Below are positions 17,502 through 26,600 of a stretch of 64,000 bases of DNA, piece by piece; position 1 is the first letter of the stretch; each line of letters starts with the position of its first letter. The stretch spans positions 124,001 through 188,000 of the forward strand of contig JBGALI010000005.1 of NCBI GenBank assembly GCA_044223975.1, given 5' to 3'. This stretch comes from CAZCPB01 sp044223975. Its GTDB lineage: Bacteria; Planctomycetota; Phycisphaerae; Phycisphaerales; UBA1924. A program made the position numbers and the translations under genes. The notes beneath the pieces are model-generated. The model was not told the DNA's origin and did no database searches. It was given only the letters and a program-made list of their open reading frames with translations.

Positions 17502-17571
17502 GGCGGGTGGCACCAAGATGCACTGAACTCTCCTGCCGTGCCACCGAGATCGGCCCTGCGATCTCGGTGCC
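17502..17571. repeat. Right arm of 70-bp inverted repeat containing a REP
   Basis: It starts GGCGGGTGGCACCAAGATG and ends with a REP core (17538-17570) that is the exact inverse of the one at 16642-16674. It abuts the stop codon of the Mrp gene. The ~185 bp between the lipoprotein stop and this arm shows nothing recognisable. Confidence 0.85.
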
Positions 17572-17574
17572 TTC

Positions 17575-18774
17575 CTAGCTTATCGTCAACGTCGGTCTCG
17601 CACTCCCCTGCGCCATCGACGCCAGCGCCACCTGCGATTCCAAACTGGTCACCAGCCCTTCGAGTGCCGCGGCAAGCGGGCCGCCGCCGGTGAAGTTGGC
17701 CGTGGGGTTGCCGCTGTCGGAGTTCTGGCGCAGGGCCATCGTGACCGGCACGGCGCCCAGGAACGGCAGGTTCAGCCGCTGGGCCATCTGCTCGGCGCCG
17801 CCCTTGCCGAAGAGGTCGTACAGCTTGCCGTCGTCCCCGATGAAGTGGCTCATGTTCTCGACCACGCCCAGGATGGGGATGCCAAGCTGCTGGAACATCC
17901 GCGTGGCCCGCACGGCATCGTCCTGCGCGACTTTCTGCGGCGTGCACACGATCACCGCGCCCGTGAGCTGGAGCATCTGGGCCATGGTCAGCGCGACGTC
18001 GCCCGTGCCCGGGGGCAGGTCGATCACCAGGTAATCAAGCTCGCCCCACTGGGTCTGCTCCGTGAGCTGCTTGAACGCCCCGTGCGCCATCGGGCCGCGC
18101 CAGATCAGCGGCTTGTCGGGCTCGACGAGCTTGCCGATCGTCATGGCCTTCACGCCGTGCACCAGGAACGGCTGGAGCCTGCCCGCCAGCACGGCCGTCT
18201 CGAGCGCGGCCAGGCCGAGCATGGTGGGGAGCGAGGGGCCGTAGATGTCGCCGTCCATGAGTCCGACCGCGTGCCCGCGCCGCGCCAGGCCCACGGCAAG
18301 GTTCACCGCCACCGTCGACTTGCCCACGCCACCCTTGCCCGCGCCCACGGCGATGATGTGGCGCACGCCCGGCAGCGGCCGCGCGGCAGGCTGGGGCGTC
18401 GGGGCACGCGAAGCCGGAGGCCCCGCGGACGGCCCCGTGGAAGGCGCCGCGGAAGGCCCCGCGGAAGGCGAAGAAGTCCCCGGCTCGACCTTCATCTGCC
18501 CGAAGCGCTTGGTGTGCACCACGGTGCCCGCATCGTCGACGAACTCGACGATGAACGAATCGAGCGCGGCGCCGGCCTCGACCCCGACGGCGCGGTGCGC
18601 CACCGCCGCGGCGCGATCGAGGTTCTCGCGCGACGTCGACGCCGGGAGCGCCAGTCGGATGCTCGCGTAGGTGTCGCAGACGGTGGACCATTTCAGAGCC
18701 GCGGCAAGGTCTCCGCCCCCGGGAGCGGGCGCGGCAGACAGGGCGCGGTGGATGGAGTCTTTGGTCAAGGACAT
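17575..18774 (-). CDS. Mrp/NBP35-family ATPase, Fe-S cluster carrier-like
   Basis: 399 residues from the ATG at 18774. The N-terminal part (1-95) is a very divergent counterpart of the usual MIP18/DUF59 domain. A Ser/Pro/Ala linker (97-132) follows. The ATPase has the deviant Walker A GAGKGGVGKST (144-154), DGDIYGPSLP, and DLPPGTGDVALT, the hallmark of Mrp/ApbC proteins that bind and transfer 4Fe-4S clusters. The family CxxC (in MSYF.CP.CG) is absent; the corresponding stretch is MSHFIGDDGKLYDLFG. Some cyanobacterial homologues also lack it, so a role is plausible but cluster transfer is unproven. Confidence 0.9.
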   Translation of the reverse strand: MSLTKDSIHRALSAAPAPGGGDLAAALKWSTVCDTYASIRLALPASTSRENLDRAAAVAHRAVGVEAGAALDSFIVEFVDDAGTVVHTKRFGQMKVEPGTSSPSAGPSAAPSTGPSAGPPASRAPTPQPAARPLPGVRHIIAVGAGKGGVGKSTVAVNLAVGLARRGHAVGLMDGDIYGPSLPTMLGLAALETAVLAGRLQPFLVHGVKAMTIGKLVEPDKPLIWRGPMAHGAFKQLTEQTQWGELDYLVIDLPPGTGDVALTMAQMLQLTGAVIVCTPQKVAQDDAVRATRMFQQLGIPILGVVENMSHFIGDDGKLYDLFGKGGAEQMAQRLNLPFLGAVPVTMALRQNSDSGNPTANFTGGGPLAAALEGLVTSLESQVALASMAQGSARPTLTIS

Positions 18775-18977
18775 GTGAACCCCGGGGGAAAGGTGTGAGT
18801 CGCATCGTAGGAAGTGCGGGAAGCCGGCCACCGCAAGGCCCCGTGCCCGCCGCCCACCAAGCCGCTTGAACTGAAACCGGGCGTGATAGACTCCGAGTGA
18901 TGTGGTTAGGCGCACGCCGCAGGGCGCAGCGTGGTCAGGCAAGGTCTTGGCGACGCCGCCCTCCCGGGGAGAGAACG

Positions 18978-20069
18978 ATGGGAATCTGGGACAAACTCAA
19001 GCACGAACTGATCGACATCATCGAGTGGATGGAGGACACGCCCGGCGTGATCGTCCACCGCTTCGAGCGCTACCAGAACGAGATCAAGAACGGCGCCAAG
19101 CTGGTGGTCCGCGAGGGCCAGGCGGCGGTGTTCGTCAACGAGGGCCAGCTCGCCGACGTCTTCACGCCCGGCACCTACACGCTGACCACCGAGAACATGC
19201 CGATCCTGGCGACGCTCAAGGGCTGGAAGTACGGCTTCAACAGCCCCTTCAAGGCCGAGGTCTACTTCGTCGTCACGCGCCAGTTCACCGACCTCAAGTG
19301 GGGGACGCAGAACCCCATCATGCGCCGCGACCCCGAGTTCGGGCCCATCCGGCTCCGCGCCTTCGGCACGTACGCGATGCGCGTGAGCGATCCCGGCGCG
19401 CTGGTGAAGCAGGTCAGCGGCACCAACGCGACGTTCACCGCCGAGGGCATCACCGACCAGTTGCGCAACGTGATCGTCTCGCGCTTCACCGACACGCTCG
19501 GCGAGAGCAAGATCCCCATGCTCGACATGGCGGGGAATCTCAACGAGCTCGGCGAGTTCGTCGCCAACGTGATCCGTCCGGAGTTCACCGGCTACGGCCT
19601 CGAGCTGATGAAGCTGCTCATCGAGAACATCTCCCTGCCCCCGGCGGTGGAGGAGGCCCTCGACAAGCGCAGCAGCATGGGCATTGTGGGCAACCTGAAT
19701 CAGTACATGCAGTTCCAGGCCGCCAACGCCATGGAAGCCGCGGCAAAGAACCCGGCCGGCGGCGGCATGGGCATGGGCATGGGCGTGGTGATGGGCGGCA
19801 ATATGGGCCAGATGATGGGCGCCGGGATGCAGAGCGGTGGGGGAGGCGGGCCGCCGCCGATCCCCGGTGCCGCGGCGTTCTTCGTGGCGGTGAACGGCCA
19901 GCAGGCCGGACCGTTCGATGCCCAGACGCTCGGCGAGCAGATCAAGAGCGGGCGCGTGACGCGGGCCACGCTGGTGTGGAAGCAGGGCATGGCCGGCTGG
20001 GCCGCGGCAGGAGAACAGGCCGAATTGTCGGCCCTGTTCGGGAGCGTGCCACCGCCGCTGCCGGGGTAA
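18978..20069 (+). CDS. SPFH-domain protein with GYF_2 tail (YdjI-like)
   Basis: 363 residues from the ATG at 18978. Residues 1-275 match the SPFH/virion-core-like family (B. subtilis YdjI): VIVHRFERYQNEIKNGAKLV, EGQAAVFVNEGQLADVF, PGTYTLTTENMPIL, and FRAEVYFV-like FKAEVYFVVTRQF. A Gly/Met-rich linker (about 270-305) leads to a C-terminal GYF_2 domain (AFFVAVNGQQAGPFD, LVWKQGMAGWAAAGE). These proteins are soluble partners in phage-shock/membrane-stress modules. The zinc-ribbon membrane protein gene follows, as in ydjFGHI-type loci. Confidence 0.88.
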   Translation: MGIWDKLKHELIDIIEWMEDTPGVIVHRFERYQNEIKNGAKLVVREGQAAVFVNEGQLADVFTPGTYTLTTENMPILATLKGWKYGFNSPFKAEVYFVVTRQFTDLKWGTQNPIMRRDPEFGPIRLRAFGTYAMRVSDPGALVKQVSGTNATFTAEGITDQLRNVIVSRFTDTLGESKIPMLDMAGNLNELGEFVANVIRPEFTGYGLELMKLLIENISLPPAVEEALDKRSSMGIVGNLNQYMQFQAANAMEAAAKNPAGGGMGMGMGVVMGGNMGQMMGAGMQSGGGGGPPPIPGAAAFFVAVNGQQAGPFDAQTLGEQIKSGRVTRATLVWKQGMAGWAAAGEQAELSALFGSVPPPLPG

Positions 20070-20093
20070 TCCTCATCCTTCCTTCTACCTTTT

Positions 20094-20220
20094 CTAGTGC
20101 GGCAGGTGTCCCACCTGTCCACTACCAAGGCTCCATTTCAACTTGCGGCTGCCAGTGCAATCGGGATCAGAGAGTGCTCGAAGCCCGGGTAGGCGGCAGG
20201 CGGGACACCTGCCCCACGTG
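20094..20220. repeat. Inverted pair of GGCAGGTGTCCC repeats
   Basis: GTGCGGCAGGTGTCCCACC (20098 region) faces GGCGGCAGGCGGGACACC then TGCCCCAC (20192-20217), with about 70 bp between, as in bacterial interspersed mosaic elements. A single related copy is at 14995-15022. It lies between the SPFH gene and its partner gene. Confidence 0.75.
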
Positions 20221-20243
20221 ATCGGGTAGAAAGACAGAAGACC

Positions 20244-21377
20244 GTGCCCGAGCCCGACGCCACCACAACCACCGCTCCCGCCGTCGGCGGCAAGGACCGC
20301 GAGTTTCCCTGCGGAAAGTGCGGGGCCAAGCTCACGTTCGCCCCCGGCACGCGCCACCTGAAGTGCGCGTACTGCGGCTTTGAAAACGAGATCGCCCAGG
20401 ATGCCGCGGCAGTTGTCGAAGAGATCGACTACACCAGCACACTCGAGAAACTCAGCCAGTCGCGCGACGCGGTCGAGCGGCTCACGGTGCACTGCGATTC
20501 GTGCGGCGCCACCGTCGAGATGGCGCCGAACGTCACGAGCCAGTCGTGTCCGTTCTGCAACACGCCGATCGTGGCCCAGGCGGTATCGCAAAGGCTGATC
20601 AAGCCCCACGCGCTCCTGCCCTTCGCGGTGCCCGAGAACACCGCCCGCGAGAAGTTCCGGGCGTGGCTGAAGAGCCTGTGGTTTGCGCCGACGGAATTGA
20701 AGCGCTCCGCGGGCATCGAGGGCAAGCTCGGCGGCGTGTACATGCCGTACTGGACTTACGACTGCCGCGCGACGACGCCGTACACCGGCCAGCGCGGCGA
20801 TGATTATTTCGTGACCGTGCCGGTGACGGTAATGGTCAACGGCAAGCCGCAGACGCAGATGCGCCAGGAGCGCCGCACGCGATGGTCCCCCGCCGCGGGA
20901 ACGGTGCGGAACACCTTCGACGACGTGTTGGTCGCGGCCAGCACCTCGCTCGACCGGGAGCGTGTCGACGGCCTGGGCCGCTGGGATCTCAAGAACCTGA
21001 CCCCGTACACCGACGAGTTCCTGAGCGGCTTCCGCGCCGAGAGCTACACGATCGACCTGCCGCAGGGCTTCGAGGCCGCCAAGGGGATCATGCGCCCCAC
21101 GATCGAGTCAACGATCTGCGCCGACATCGGCGGCGACCACCAGCGGATCGAGAGCATGTCGCCGCGCTACGACGGGATCACGTTCAAGCACATCCTGATG
21201 CCGATCTGGGTGAGCGCGTACCGCTACCGCGACAAGGTCTACCGGTTCCTGGTGAACGGCCGGACGGGCGAGATCTCCGGCGAGCGGCCGTGGAGCGCGT
21301 GGAAGGTTTCGCTCGCGGTGATCGCCGGGCTGGCGGTGATCGGCGTGATCATCGCGATCGCGGCAAACGCGAAGTAG
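20244..21377 (+). CDS. Zinc-ribbon transmembrane protein (YdjG/YdjH-like)
   Basis: 377 residues from a GTG at 20244. There are two zinc ribbons: FPCGKCGAKLTF with LKCAYCGFENEI (21-52), and VHCDSCGATVEM with SCPFCNTPI (80-110). A beta-rich domain follows (YMPYWTYDCRATTPYTGQRG) and one C-terminal membrane helix (VSLAVIAGLAVIGVIIAIAA, about 352-372). Such proteins are often misnamed PriA-like. In B. subtilis the YdjGH zinc-ribbon proteins recruit the SPFH protein YdjI and a PspA homologue to the membrane. The adjacent SPFH gene supports the same pairing. Confidence 0.82.
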   Translation: MPEPDATTTTAPAVGGKDREFPCGKCGAKLTFAPGTRHLKCAYCGFENEIAQDAAAVVEEIDYTSTLEKLSQSRDAVERLTVHCDSCGATVEMAPNVTSQSCPFCNTPIVAQAVSQRLIKPHALLPFAVPENTAREKFRAWLKSLWFAPTELKRSAGIEGKLGGVYMPYWTYDCRATTPYTGQRGDDYFVTVPVTVMVNGKPQTQMRQERRTRWSPAAGTVRNTFDDVLVAASTSLDRERVDGLGRWDLKNLTPYTDEFLSGFRAESYTIDLPQGFEAAKGIMRPTIESTICADIGGDHQRIESMSPRYDGITFKHILMPIWVSAYRYRDKVYRFLVNGRTGEISGERPWSAWKVSLAVIAGLAVIGVIIAIAANAK

Positions 21378-21434
21378 TCGGCGGGGCCGCAGATCGTCGT
21401 GGACGGTGTGCCGCGGCGCGGTAGCATGGCGCGC

Positions 21435-22010
21435 ATGCCCGAGTCCCCCGACGACGAGGTCCGCCGCGCGTACCTGGCCGGGCGCGACACGCCCTGCCCC
21501 AAGTGCGGATACAACCTGCGCGGCACGACCGGCGACGCCTGCCCCGAGTGCGGGCTCAAGATCGTGCTCGAGGTCGCGGGCCGGCGCGCGTGGTCGGCGC
21601 CAGCGTTGTTCGCGTTCATCGCGTTCGGCTGGGGGCTCACGGCCGGGCTGCTCAACAGCATCCGCAACGGCGTCGGGCTCTACCAGCAGGCCATCACCTC
21701 CCCGCTGTACGGGACACCGGGCATCCTCGGCGGTCGCATCCAGGTGCGCGGCAACACCATGATCTACTCGCCGGGTTCCATGGAGTTCTCGTGGGATGCG
21801 CTCTGGGCCCTCCCCGCCAGCGAGTGGATCGATCCGGTCTGGTCCATGACATGCACGTTGCTTGCGATCACCGGCCTGGTGCTCGTGGTCATCGCGCTGC
21901 GCTCACGCGAACCTTCGTGGCGAGCCGTCCGCCTGGTGGCGATCGCGCTCTACGGAATCTACGGGGGGTATCACCTGATTATGTTCGCACGCCAGATGAG
22001 TCTTTGGTGA
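21435..22010 (+). CDS. Zinc-ribbon membrane protein, function unknown
   Basis: 191 residues. An N-terminal zinc ribbon CPKCGYNLRG...CPECG (about 15-37), of the kind common in planctomycete membrane proteins, is followed by three helices (APALFAFIAFGWGLTAGLL, MTCTLLAITGLVLVVIAL and LVAIALYGIYGGYHLIMF). ATGs at 21426 and 21435 are both possible starts. No further family assignment is possible. Confidence 0.75.
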   Translation: MPESPDDEVRRAYLAGRDTPCPKCGYNLRGTTGDACPECGLKIVLEVAGRRAWSAPALFAFIAFGWGLTAGLLNSIRNGVGLYQQAITSPLYGTPGILGGRIQVRGNTMIYSPGSMEFSWDALWALPASEWIDPVWSMTCTLLAITGLVLVVIALRSREPSWRAVRLVAIALYGIYGGYHLIMFARQMSLW

Positions 22011-22049
22011 CCCGCGGTGGCGGGCCGGCGCGGCGAGTAAACTGCCCGC

Positions 22050-22589
22050 GTGCCCCCCGCCAACGCGCCAAACCCCGAGAGCGAGCTTTCCGCGGCGGTC
22101 TACGCCCAGCTCCGGGCCATCGCCCAGCGCCAGATGCAGGGCGAGCGCCGCGGCCACACGCTGACGGCGACGGCCCTCGTGAACGAGGCTTACCTGAAGC
22201 TCGGCAGCATCGCCGCGGGGAACCGTGCCGCGTTTTACCACGCCGCCGCGGGCGCCATGCGCCGCATCCTGATCGACCACGCCCGGGCCCGCGGTGCGGA
22301 CAAACGCGGCGGGAGCTGGCAGCGACTCGAAGCCGTGGCAGGGGTGGCCGACCTGGCCTCCGGCGCCAATCCCGAAGATTTGTTGGCGCTCGACGAAGCC
22401 GTTTTACGCCTCGAGAAGGAAGACCCCGATGCCGCGGCAGTGGTTCGGCTGCGGTTCTACGCGGGGTTGAGCGGTGAACAGGCCGCGCAGGTGCTCGGGG
22501 TCTCGGCACGCCAGGTGGATCGCGAATGGGCGTTCGCCCGGGCGTTCCTGATCAAGGAATTGCGGGGCGCCGAGGACCGCAACGGGTAG
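22050..22589 (+). CDS. ECF-type RNA polymerase sigma factor (planctomycete TIGR02999-like)
   Basis: 179 residues from a GTG at 22050. Region 2 shows YAQLRAIAQRQMQGERRGHT, LTATALVNEAYLKL and MRRILIDHARARGADKRGG, signatures of the Planctomycetes ECF group. Region 4 shows DPDAAAVVRLRFYAGLSGEQ, AAQVLGVSARQVDREWAFAR. This group is usually linked to Ser/Thr kinases, and a large kinase gene lies 1 kb downstream (23631) on the same strand. No anti-sigma factor is adjacent. Confidence 0.9.
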   Translation: MPPANAPNPESELSAAVYAQLRAIAQRQMQGERRGHTLTATALVNEAYLKLGSIAAGNRAAFYHAAAGAMRRILIDHARARGADKRGGSWQRLEAVAGVADLASGANPEDLLALDEAVLRLEKEDPDAAAVVRLRFYAGLSGEQAAQVLGVSARQVDREWAFARAFLIKELRGAEDRNG

Positions 22590-22719
22590 CGACGATTGCG
22601 GGCCCGCCCGCCACCGCCGCGAGGACCCCGTCGCACCGGCCGGCCCTTGCGGAGGCGATTGTGCGCGCCCCGGTGGCGCGGTTGCTTTGGGAGTTCCATT
22701 TTTCTTGGGGAGTCCAGTC

Positions 22720-23445
22720 TTGAAGAGCAGAATTCTCGCGTCCTTGGCCATTGTCATCACCGGCGGTCTCTTTGCCGCGGCAAGCCTTCAGCCCCCGGCC
22801 CCCGCGGCTAAGGGCGTGCTGCCCGCGATCAGCATCCAGGAGGTCGAGACCGACTCGGCCCAGACGTATGCCCTGTGGATCGCCGAATCGGACAAGGAGA
22901 TCAAGGCCAAGTTCGGCTTTGACAACTACATCAAGGTCTTCGTCGGCGAAGCCGCGGGGCCGGAGTCGGGAAAGGTGTTCGCGGTGGCGTCGGCCGAGTC
23001 GTTCGTCAAGCTCGCGGCAAACTCGCAGGCCTTCGAGAAGGAAATGTCCCTGATGAAGGTCCGCGCGGGCATGAGCGAGATCCGCAAGCTCGGCCCGCAG
23101 ACGCTGCTGAAGGCCGTGCGCTGGGACGGCCGCAACCCCACCTCCGTGAACTCCAACACGCGGATGACGGTCACCGACGAGGCCGGGTACCTCAAGGCGC
23201 TCGACGGCCTCCGCGCCCTGCTGGATGCGCATGACCTTAAGGACGTCAAGATCAACTGCTACCGCGTGACCGCCGGCCGCACCGACTACACGCACATGGT
23301 CTCGCTGAACTGCCCTTCGATCGAGCAGCGCGCCGCCCTGATGGACGCGATCAGCAGCGAACCCTGGGCCCTCGACTGGATCGCCTCCGCGGCCAAGTAC
23401 CGCACGGTTGTCTCCAACGGCACCTACCGCGAGATCACCCGCTAA
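22720..23445 (+). CDS. Exported protein, function unknown
   Basis: 241 residues from a TTG at 22720, chosen because GGGGAG lies eight bases upstream and it yields a good signal peptide (SRILASLAIVITGGLFAAAS). An upstream TTG at 22687 would add eleven residues. The mature part is a mixed alpha/beta protein without recognised motifs (VFVGEAAGPESGKVFAVAS, MVSLNCPSIEQRAALMDAIS). It lies between the ECF factor and the kinase. Confidence 0.7.
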   Translation: MKSRILASLAIVITGGLFAAASLQPPAPAAKGVLPAISIQEVETDSAQTYALWIAESDKEIKAKFGFDNYIKVFVGEAAGPESGKVFAVASAESFVKLAANSQAFEKEMSLMKVRAGMSEIRKLGPQTLLKAVRWDGRNPTSVNSNTRMTVTDEAGYLKALDGLRALLDAHDLKDVKINCYRVTAGRTDYTHMVSLNCPSIEQRAALMDAISSEPWALDWIASAAKYRTVVSNGTYREITR

Positions 23446-23508
23446 GACCTCGTGCGGCGGCCAGCCCCGAAGGGGGGGACCGGCGCCGCCGGGTCCGCTG
23501 CGCTGCAC

Positions 23509-23538
23509 CCGCCCGCCCCCTGCAAAGGGGGCGGGCGG
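23509..23538. repeat. GC-rich perfect hairpin
   Basis: CCGCCCGCCCCC (23509-23520) pairs perfectly with GGGGGCGGGCGG (23527-23538) around TGCAAA. There is no T-tract. It is a member of the purine/pyrimidine-block intergenic repeats or a factor-dependent terminator. Confidence 0.55.
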
Positions 23539-23630
23539 CGGCGCGGCACAGTACGCTTGCGATCGATGATCATGGCGGCGCACGAGCGGGCCGTGTCGCG
23601 GCGACCGTCGGGCGTTTTGGAGAGCACTCC

Positions 23631-26600
23631 GTGAGTCGTTCAGACCCCAAAGAAGTCAAGCGGATCTTCGGCGATGCCATCGAGCTGCCCGAGGCCGAGC
23701 GTGCCGCGTTCGTCGCCAAAGCGTGCGGGAACGACGCCGAACTGCGCGCCGATGTCGAGGCATTGCTGGCCGTGCTCGCCACCGGGGGCGCGTTCCTCGC
23801 GGCTCCGACCGCGTTCGACGCGGCGATCACCGCAGATCACGACCCGGGCTCGTTGGCCCACAGCGCCTCGTCGGCGGGACGCGGGCTGCCGCGCACCGTG
23901 CCCGAGCGTCCCGGCGAAGAGGCCGCGATGCGCGAGCGCGCGGGCACGATGATCGGCCCCTACAAGCTGCTGGAACAGATCGGCGAGGGCGGGTTCGGCT
24001 CGGTGTTCATGGCCGAGCAGGAAAAGCCGGTCCAGCGACGCGTGGCGCTCAAGATCATCAAGCTGGGCATGGACACGCGCCAGGTGATCGCACGCTTCGA
24101 GGCCGAGCGACAGGCCCTGGCGATGATGGACCATCCCAACATCGCCAAGGTGCTCGACGCCGGGGCGACCGAGACGGGACGGCCGTTCTTTGTGATGGAA
24201 CTGGTCAAGGGCCATCCCATCACGACATTCTGCGACCAGGGCAAGCTTTCCATCCAGGAGCGCCTGGAGCTGTTCGCGCAGGTCTGCACCGCCGTGCAGC
24301 ACGCGCACACCAAGGGCATCATCCACCGCGACATCAAGCCCAGCAACGTGCTCGTGAGCATGCAGGACGGCAAGCCGTTCGCCAAGGTGATCGACTTCGG
24401 CATCGCCAAGGCCACCGCCAGCAAGCTCACCGAGAAGACGCTCTTCACCCAGCACGCGCAGATCATCGGGACGCCCGAGTACATGAGCCCCGAGCAGGCT
24501 CAGGGCTCGCTCGACATCGACACGCGGACCGACGTGTACTCGCTGGGCGTTCTGCTGTATGAGCTGCTCACGGGGAGCACGCCGTTCTCGGGCACCGAGC
24601 TGCGCTCCGCCGCCTACGACGAGATCCGTCGCATCATCCGCGAGGTCGACCCGCCCACGCCTTCGACGCGCCTGTCTCAGAACACCGGCACCATCGCGTC
24701 CGTCGCCGCCGTCCGCCGCAGCGGGCCCAAGCGCCTGGGCACCACTGTGCGCGGCGAGCTCGACTGGATCGTCATGAAGGCGATGGACAAGGACCGCATG
24801 CGGCGGTACGAGACGGCCAACGGCCTTGCCGTCGACATCCGCCGCTACCTCGGCGGTGAGGCGGTCGCCGCGGCGCCCCCCGGCGCGGCGTACCGGTTCA
24901 GGAAGTTCGTGCGGCGTCATCGCGGCGTGGTGACGGCGGGCGCGGCCGTCGCCGCGGCGCTCCTGATCGGCGTCGTCGGCTTCGCCTGGCAGGCCAGCGT
25001 GGCGCGGGGGCAGCGCGACCTGGCCATCATGGCCCGACAAGCCGAGGCCGAGCAGCGTGCCGCGGCGGACGCGCAGCGCGACCGGGCCCTGGCCGCCGAG
25101 GCCGAGACCAGGAAGCGGGCCGAGGAACTCAAGAAGGTCTCGGAGTTCCAGTCCAAGATGCTCAGCGGGATCGACCCGACCGACGCGGGCGAAGCGCTGA
25201 TGAAAGACATCCGCGCCAGGTTCGACGCGGCCCTCAAAAAGAGCGGCGTCCCCGAAGACCAGCGCGCGACGCGGGCGCAGACCCTCGCCCGGGAGCTGGG
25301 GGAGGTGAACGCCACCGACACCGCCGTGGAGCTCATCGACCGCGCGATCCTCAAGCCCGCCATCGGCGTCGTGGGCACCCAGTTCAAGGACCAGCCGATC
25401 GTGGACGCGGCGCTGCGCCACACGCTGGCCGAGATCTACGCGATGCTCGGCCGCTACGACGAATCGGTGGCCCTCGCGGAACGGGCCCTGGAGACCCGGC
25501 GGCGGTTGCTGGGGGACGAGCATCCCGACACCCTGCTCTCGGTCAACAACTTGGGCAGCATCCTCGAATACAAGGGCGACATCGCCAAGGCGGAAGGGTT
25601 CTACCGCGAGGCGGTCGAGAAAAACCGGCGCGTCCGCGGCGCGGACGACCCCGAGACACTCCGTACCACGGGCAACCTGGGCAACTTCCTGCGCGGCCAG
25701 GGAAAGCTCGCCGAGGCCGAGCCGCTGCTCCGCGAGGCCTTGGACGGCGAGCGGCGCGTGCTCGGGCCGGAGCACCGCGACACGCTGGTGGCGATGAACA
25801 CTTACGGCTACCTGCTCATCGAGCAAGGAAAGGCCAAGGACGCCGAGCCGTACTGGCGTGAGGCGTACGAGACCGGTCTGCGCGTGCTCGGCCCTGACGA
25901 CCGCGACGTGCTGATCTGGGCCCACAACATGGGCGGGCTGCTGGGCCAGCTCGGTCGCGACAAGGACGCCGAGCCGATTTTCCGGGCCGCGCTCGAAGCG
26001 ACGCGGCGCGTGCGCGGCGAGGACCACCCCGCCACCATGAACTGCCTGGGCAGCCTCGCGTTCAACCTCGAGAAGCAGGGACGATCCGCCGAGTCCGAAC
26101 AGCTGTTGCGGCAGTTCGTGGCCGTGAACACCAGGACGTTGGGGCCCGACCACCCCGACACGCTCCTGGGCCTGAAGCGCCTGGGCACCGCGCTGCGGTC
26201 GCAGGGAAAGCTCGACGAGGCCGAGGTCTGCATGCGCGAGGCGCTGGTGCGGCTCCGGAGGGGGCTGGGGAACGACCATCCCACAACCCTGATCGCGTGC
26301 GGCGCGCTGGCGTCACTCCTTACCGAGGAACGAAAGTGGGACGAGGCCGAGGCGCTGTACCACGAGGTGCTCGAGTCGTGCCGACGGACCAAGGGCGAAG
26401 AGCACCCCGACACGCTCGTCACGCTCAACAATCTTGGCGGCCTGCTCCTGACGCAGGGCCGTACGGACGAGGCCGAGATGATCATCGGACGCGCCATGGA
26501 AGCGCGCCGGCGCGTCTCGGGGGTCAACGACTCTGAGACCGCCATCGTGATCAGCAGCATGGCGCGCGTGCGCGAGGACCAGCACCGGCCGGCCGATGCC

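Noticed and set aside
20244..21377. PriA-like helicase
   Set aside because: This is a common misannotation of zinc-ribbon membrane proteins; no helicase motifs are present.
23640..26279. 879-codon frame opposite the large kinase
   Set aside because: Shadow of kinase and TPR codons; the sense strand has all catalytic motifs.
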